Assembly (NCBI GenBank): GCA_021442545.1
Contig: JABUSX010000167.1
Coordinates: 1 to 7,109, forward strand
From: Eubacterium sp.
Lineage (GTDB): Bacteria; Bacillota; Clostridia; Lachnospirales; Lachnospiraceae
Length of the DNA stretch: 7,109 nucleotides
Reading direction: 5' to 3'
The notes under the pieces: generated by a model
The model's input: only the letters and a program-made list of their open reading frames with translations
Told to the model about the DNA's origin: nothing
Databases searched by the model: none
Program-made: the position numbers and the translations under genes
Shown here: positions 1-6,000 of the stretch, piece after piece
How the letters are laid out: every line of letters starts with the position of its first letter
Numbering within the stretch: the stretch's first letter is position 1

Positions 1-95
1 GTTCCTCTCGCCACATTGACGCCTGCCGGAAGTCCGTGGGATTCTCCGTCATAGATTCCGGTGTAGTCCGTACCGTTGACTGTCAGGCTCTCTGC
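1..95 (-). other. Start of another YDG--H-type module, truncated by the window edge
   Basis: Residues 2339-2369 plus two bases of the next codon. It reads ESLTVNGTDYTGIYDGESHG followed by LPAGVNVARG. The IYDGESH signature places it in the YDG--H subgroup and is close to PYNGETH of repeat copy 2. The rest, and the C-terminus of the protein, lie beyond base 1. Confidence 0.7.
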
Positions 96-3000
96 CCTTG
101 CGATCTCAAAGTCGGCATTGACAACGGTGATTTCATAGTTCGGATTATTCCCCTTATCGGCGGTCAGCACTTTTTCATAGACTCCGACGTCCTCGGCCGT
201 GTTCGTGCGCCTGTAAACCACACCCGTCAGACTCTCGCCGGGTACAAGGCCTGTGATTTCGCCCGTGAAGGCCGGATCCGGATTTCCGAAGGTCTTTACG
301 GCATCTCTTACCGTGATCTTCGCTGCCTTCTTCCCGATCTTCACAAAACCGTCGGCCACATCAAAGGTTACATTGATGAAATTGCTGTCGGTATTTCTGA
401 ACTGCGCTTTATTAAGCTGCATGTTCGATGTACCCGCATCCGTACGATACGCATAGGCTGTTCCGCTGAAGTCAAAGGATGTTTCTTCATAAAGGTCATC
501 GTCTGCAGACCAGCTGTAGCCGCTTGCCTCATGTTTTCCTCCGTCATAGGTTCCTGACCAGCTATTGCCCCTGATCGTAACCGTGACGCCATCGATCGGA
601 AGGATCTTTTCGAAGCCGTCGGTTACGTTGAAAGTTACGTTCGTAAAGTTTGCATCTGTGTTTTCGAACTGATCCGGCTTAAGACCCATGTACGTGGTGC
701 CCGCATTCGTACGTGTCGCGGCAGCCGTACCCGTGAAGCGGAAGCTGTTCACTTTATAAAGCGTATTTGACGGGGTCCAGTCGTAGCCGCTGACATCGTG
801 GGGATCTCCGTCATAAGTATCCGTATGGTTTTTACCCCTGACGGTTACGACAACGCCGTTGATCGGATTGATCTTCACAAAGCCGTCGGTCACGACGAAG
901 GTCACGTTTTCAAAGTTGCCGTCGGTATTTTCAAACTGATCCTCAGCAAGTCCCATGTACGTCGTGCCCGCATCCTTCCGCGACGCGGCCGCCGTACCTG
1001 AGAAGTCGAAGCTTGTCACTTTATAAAGCGTATTCGACGGGGTCCAGTTATAGCCGGAGACACTGTGGGTCTCTCCGTTGTAGGGTCCCGTATAGGATTT
1101 ACCCGTGATCGATACGGTCACGCCGCTGATCTTTGTGATCTTTACAAAACCGTCCGTCACGTCAAACCTCACCGTAAAGTTACCATCGGTATTCGCGAAC
1201 TGTGCCGCGGCAAGACCCATGCTCGTGGTGCCCGCATCCTTTCGGGTCACCTTCTTGTTTCCGGTAAAGCTTACGGAAGAGACATCATAGAGCGTGCTGT
1301 TCGCATTCAGGGTATAGCCCTCTGCTGTATGCTCGGCACCGTCATATTCCTTCGTTACCTGCTTGCCGGCGACGGCAACGGTAATCGCCTTCTTTTCAAT
1401 AATAAGGGAGGAGGATGATTCCGCCGTCTTATTGTAGTTCGGGTTCGTTGCCTTTATGTAGATCGTATAGGTGCCCGCATTGGTCTTCGTAAGTTCGGAA
1501 AGGGAAGACTTATAGCCGCCCTCTTTCGTAAAGGAGTACTGGTAGGTCGTGGTACCTGTCTTTGCGGTATCCGATACGGTCTTCTTGTTGTAATGCGGAG
1601 CCGCGTCGTAGGTATAGCTGTCGGAAGGAAGGGCAACGGTAAACTCTTCGTCCGTCTTATTGATCGTAAGAGTGCCGTTTATCACCGTGATGTCGTAGTT
1701 TTCCGTGACATCGGTTCCGTCTGCCAGCGTAATCTCCACCGCACTCTTTGCCGTAATGGTTCCCGTGTAAGGAACCGCGGAGGCTTCCGTGCCGGATGCG
1801 GAAAATTCCACATTATGCTTATGTCCCGCGACAAGGCCCTGGTTCACGCCGCTGCTTACGGTAAGATCTGTGATCTCGATCTCGCTGCCCGTGTAGGGTT
1901 TTTCCTCACTTACCGCAGTGAATTTCACCGGGCGTTTTTTAATGGTGAACTGCAGGGTCACGGAACCCGTGTAATTTCCCTTGCCCGTAATCGTAACAGA
2001 CGCCGTATTTTCACCCGCATTTACATTGTTGCTGTACGTGAAGGTGAAATCCGTGTCCTTCTTCAGCTCTGTTTCCAGTTCTGTATCCGTCACGGTCGGT
2101 TCCGGCTTATGCGCCGTGCCGTCATAGACATAATCCGGAATGTCGGAATACGTAAAGCCGGTCTTGTTGATCTCCTTCGGAAGGATCGTGAGGGTACCGC
2201 AGACCTTAACCGGCGTCTCATAGTCCGAAGCCCGGGTTCCCGTCTTATAGCTGTACGTAAAGGTGTTGTTGTTATCTTTCGTATCGCTGACGTTGGTGGC
2301 GCTTCCGGTATAGCTGTAATCCATACCCTCTCCGGAAACAAAACCGTCTCCTGTCACCGCCATCGTGTGCTTCGTAAGCGGTGTGCCGTCGTAGGTCTTG
2401 CTGTCCGTTCCGGATGTCAGTGTGAGGCTGCGCTTCGTAACCACCACGTTCAGAATGGGCGTATGGACCTTCTCGCCTTCGATCGTCACCACACAGGTGT
2501 ATCTGCCGCTTTCCGTTACGTGTCTGAGGGTAAATTCGTCCCCGCCCGCGCCGGATAACAGCCCGCCGTCCTTATACCACTGGTACGAGCTGACACTGCC
2601 TGCCGCATCTACGGTCAGGGTTATGTCCGTCCCGTCGTATTTCTGGGTGAAGGTATCTCCCTCCAGGGTGCCGTTTCCGGACACCCGGATATTTGCTCCC
2701 ACGGAAATATCCTCAGCGAACGCAGGATCGCTGTCGAGGCAGTTGCGGGGATCCTGGCTGACGGCGGTGATCTCAATATTGTATTTCGCGCCGATCTGAA
2801 TATCCGCCGTAATATCCAGGAAAAGATCACTTACGGGATCATAGACCTTGAACGGTGTATCTTCGCCGTCCCTGTAAAGCTTCACCAGATATTTTACGCC
2901 TACGGCTTCCCCGGTGCCGTCTCTCTTCGGTGCATCCACCGCATCCCAGCTGAGCAGGCCGTAGTCGGCCGTTTCGCTGGGCGACATTTCAATATTTTCC

Positions 3001-6000
3001 GGCGGATCCAGCTTTGCCTGTTCGATGGTAAACTCATAGCTTTCCGTGGTGAATTCATTGTAGTTTTCACTGGCCGGAACATAGGCACGAACCTTATACG
3101 TGCCCGCATCGGAAGGCTTCGTCAGGGTCCAGGTTTCTTCCTCCTCGTCCCCCAGCGCATAGGCCTTCAGTGCATTGCCCTCCGGAGTATTGTTCTTCGG
3201 TGTCTCGTCCTTCGGTGCGTAATAATATTTCGCAAGACTGATGGATGTATTATCCGAAACGGACTCGTCATAGTGCAGTTCGGTATTCACCGGCACTTCA
3301 CCGTAAGTCCAGCCTTCCATCGTTACGGAAGCACGGAACGCCGCCTTATTGACGATCACGTTGTAAAGGGTATTGTCCTCTTCATACTTTGACGCGTACT
3401 CGTTGAAAGGCTGATCCACTGTAACGGACTGGCCGTTATCGGATCTTGTCGCCGTAACCACGCAGCGTACCAGATAATAGCTCACATTGGTATTGGCCTT
3501 CTTGTTAAGAGGCAGGGTCCAGGTATCCGTGCCCGCACCGAATTTCTGCACGGTTCTTGAGGTACGAAGCTCCCAGGCATACGTGTAGGTGTATTCCGGC
3601 GGAGCCACCTGATCGTTATGGCTGCAGGCCACTTTGAATACCGGAGCCGTTGCCGTACTGTAGCCGTAAATGGTTTCGTTGGTTACGGTGCCTTCTCCGT
3701 TTGCCGCAGGCTTCACGACAGCCGTCAGAGTTGCGGGACGCGCGGAAAGCACAAGCGCAATGCGGACATCCGCTGCGGATGCATGGTTTTCGGAAAGGGA
3801 AACGGTCGTTGCAAAATTCACACCGTCTCTTGCCGTATCCGAGGGATTCGCCACGGTTACGGTATTCGCCGCATTTACGGTATTGATCGTATAACCGGTG
3901 GCATTTTTAAGAACCGCATTAATGCCGATCCCGCTTTCACCGGCGATCACCACGTAGGATTCTTCGCCGTGAATCGTGATCTCATCCGTCTTTCCGCTCT
4001 GCGTCACCTCATCATCCGCAAATTCGAAGATCATCTTTGCCGCATAGCGCGTCTCACTCCTGCCGGGCAGGCTGTCCTGAAGATTTTCCTTATTCGGATT
4101 ATTTACTTCCGATGCAATGGCTGTGACTTCCACCGTATACGCACCGGCACCGTTTTCACGCATGAGAGAAAGGAAATCCACTTCGAGGGTACTGCCGGAT
4201 TCCACATAACAGGAGGCGCCGCTGCCCTCTGCAGGATCACCGTCTTTCATGAGCACTACATCGTAGCCGGCCACTTCCACATTGCAGACACCGGGAACCT
4301 CGTCCCAGACGATCACGCCGGGGCTGTTTTCTTTCCAGACGGGTTCCGGAGACTCCAGACGCCGCTGTTTTACCTCAAGATCTCCCTCGACGTAAGACGG
4401 GTCATAGTTTGCAAGAAGAGCCGTGCTGCTTCCGGTGAAGCCGGAAGGCACGATGACATCCTCGTATGTATTTACACTCCAGCCGGATTCATAATCGCAG
4501 CTGATCGTGACGTTGGTGCTGTCCGCCGTCTCGCCGGAAACAAGACCGCTTCCCGAATCTGCCTCTGCCTCTTCATAGGTTACGGTATACTCCGGTGCCG
4601 CATCGCCGTACCAGACCTCGGTTCTGTCCGCAGTGATCACAAGCGGCCGCTTCGTGATATACGCCTCGGCACTTGTCTGGTCGTTCTTCGGCGTGTACCG
4701 GGCGGCAAGATACTCGCCGTAGGTAATGGTGAATTCCGCGCTCGAAGCCTCAGCCACGTTTTTACTGTTATAGGTGGGATTCTCCACGGTAAACATGTTT
4801 GCCGCGCCGGTCTCGTTAAATACTCCGCGGTCCACGGCAAGAAGCCCCGCGGTAACCAGCCAGGAGTAATCCAGCTGGTTCGCATAGACCTTCTTTGTTC
4901 CGTCATAGACACGGCTGTTGATCCGCAGATCGCCGATGGTCAGTTCGGCTCTGGTGATCTCCACTTCGGCAGGGATCACTTTAAAGCTGTAGTTATCCGC
5001 CGTAAATACGGGGTTTCCGTCCCGCGTTTCTTCCAGCGTTACCGTATAGATATCCGGCACGGAATTGACCACATTCCGGGTGCCTTCCTCGTCCGTGACC
5101 GTGGTTTCCGTAAGCTCATGGACATAATTTACCGTGTTGTCCCTGATGTTGATGACGGACGCATCGTCATCGTACTTAAACCCGGAGGCCGCGTAACTGA
5201 AGGTCGGAATGGGCTTGGTTCCGTAGATCAGCGTATACGTATCCGCCAGTGTATTTAAGGTGATCTCGGCAGGCTGAACAACGAGATCATTTTCCTTGAA
5301 TTCCACCAGATAGTCGTCGGAAGAAAGCCCTGAGGGCGTAATGGTATAGTTTCCGACGATCCGCTGTTCCGGTACGGAGGTATCATAATCACAGGCAAAA
5401 GCAAGAGTGCCGGAAAGAACACTCTGATCCTCTCCGTTCTCAAAGCCGGTGTATTTTACGGTATAGACCGGTGCACTGCTTCCGTAGGAGATCGTCTTCT
5501 TATCCGCTTTTACCGTAACGGTCTTCCTGGTGATCTCACCGGGAATGTCAAAGGAGGCTGTGACGATCTCGTAGTCATCGTTATCCACGGAAAGTTCGCC
5601 GGCGGTAACAATGCGTTCCAGAGGATGAATGTCATCATAGGCTGCCGTATACACGAGATTCACAATGTCACCGTTCACGATGCCGGAAGCCGCCTCACCC
5701 GCAACACCAGCAAATTCGTAGTGCGTACCCCTTGCAAGCGTCGTCTTCACATCGGTCGTGCCGTCGTAGGTCTTGCTTAAGAGGGCCCCCTCAGCTGCCG
5801 CAGCGGTTATGGGTCGGACGGTCACGGTCAGGGTTCCGTTTTCCGCGGCAAAGCTGTAATTGTCTGCGGAAAGACCGGTCACGACCGGATAGATCGTGTA
5901 GGTACCCACGTGTTCCTTCCCGTCATATTCCTTTGCGGTGCTTCTGCTGTTTCCGGTAAGATAGGAAACATCGCCGGAGATCACGTCCTTCGTTTCCCCT

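Noticed and set aside
36..557. 173-codon plus-strand open frame, and similar short ones at 798-1001 and 1065-1418
   Set aside because: Their translations resemble each other (for example DLHKTVGH and DLYKTVRH) only because they are antisense to the tandem repeats. They are mirror images of the repeat array, not a gene family.
591..1388. Periodic repeats as a possible CRISPR array or other non-coding repeat
   Set aside because: The period is about 267 bases, divergence follows codons, and the frame stays open through all copies, so these are coding protein repeats.
1593..2558. 321-codon plus-strand open frame
   Set aside because: Same antisense register as the real gene, basic low-complexity product, no ribosome site, and it overlaps Ig-like and YDG-type modules on the minus strand.
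3618..5258. 546-codon plus-strand open frame
   Set aside because: It is exactly antisense to the domain-bearing minus frame. Its translation is rich in Arg, His, Ile, Gly and Cys with no recognisable motif, and the minus frame under it encodes clear YDG, MBG and Fn3 modules.
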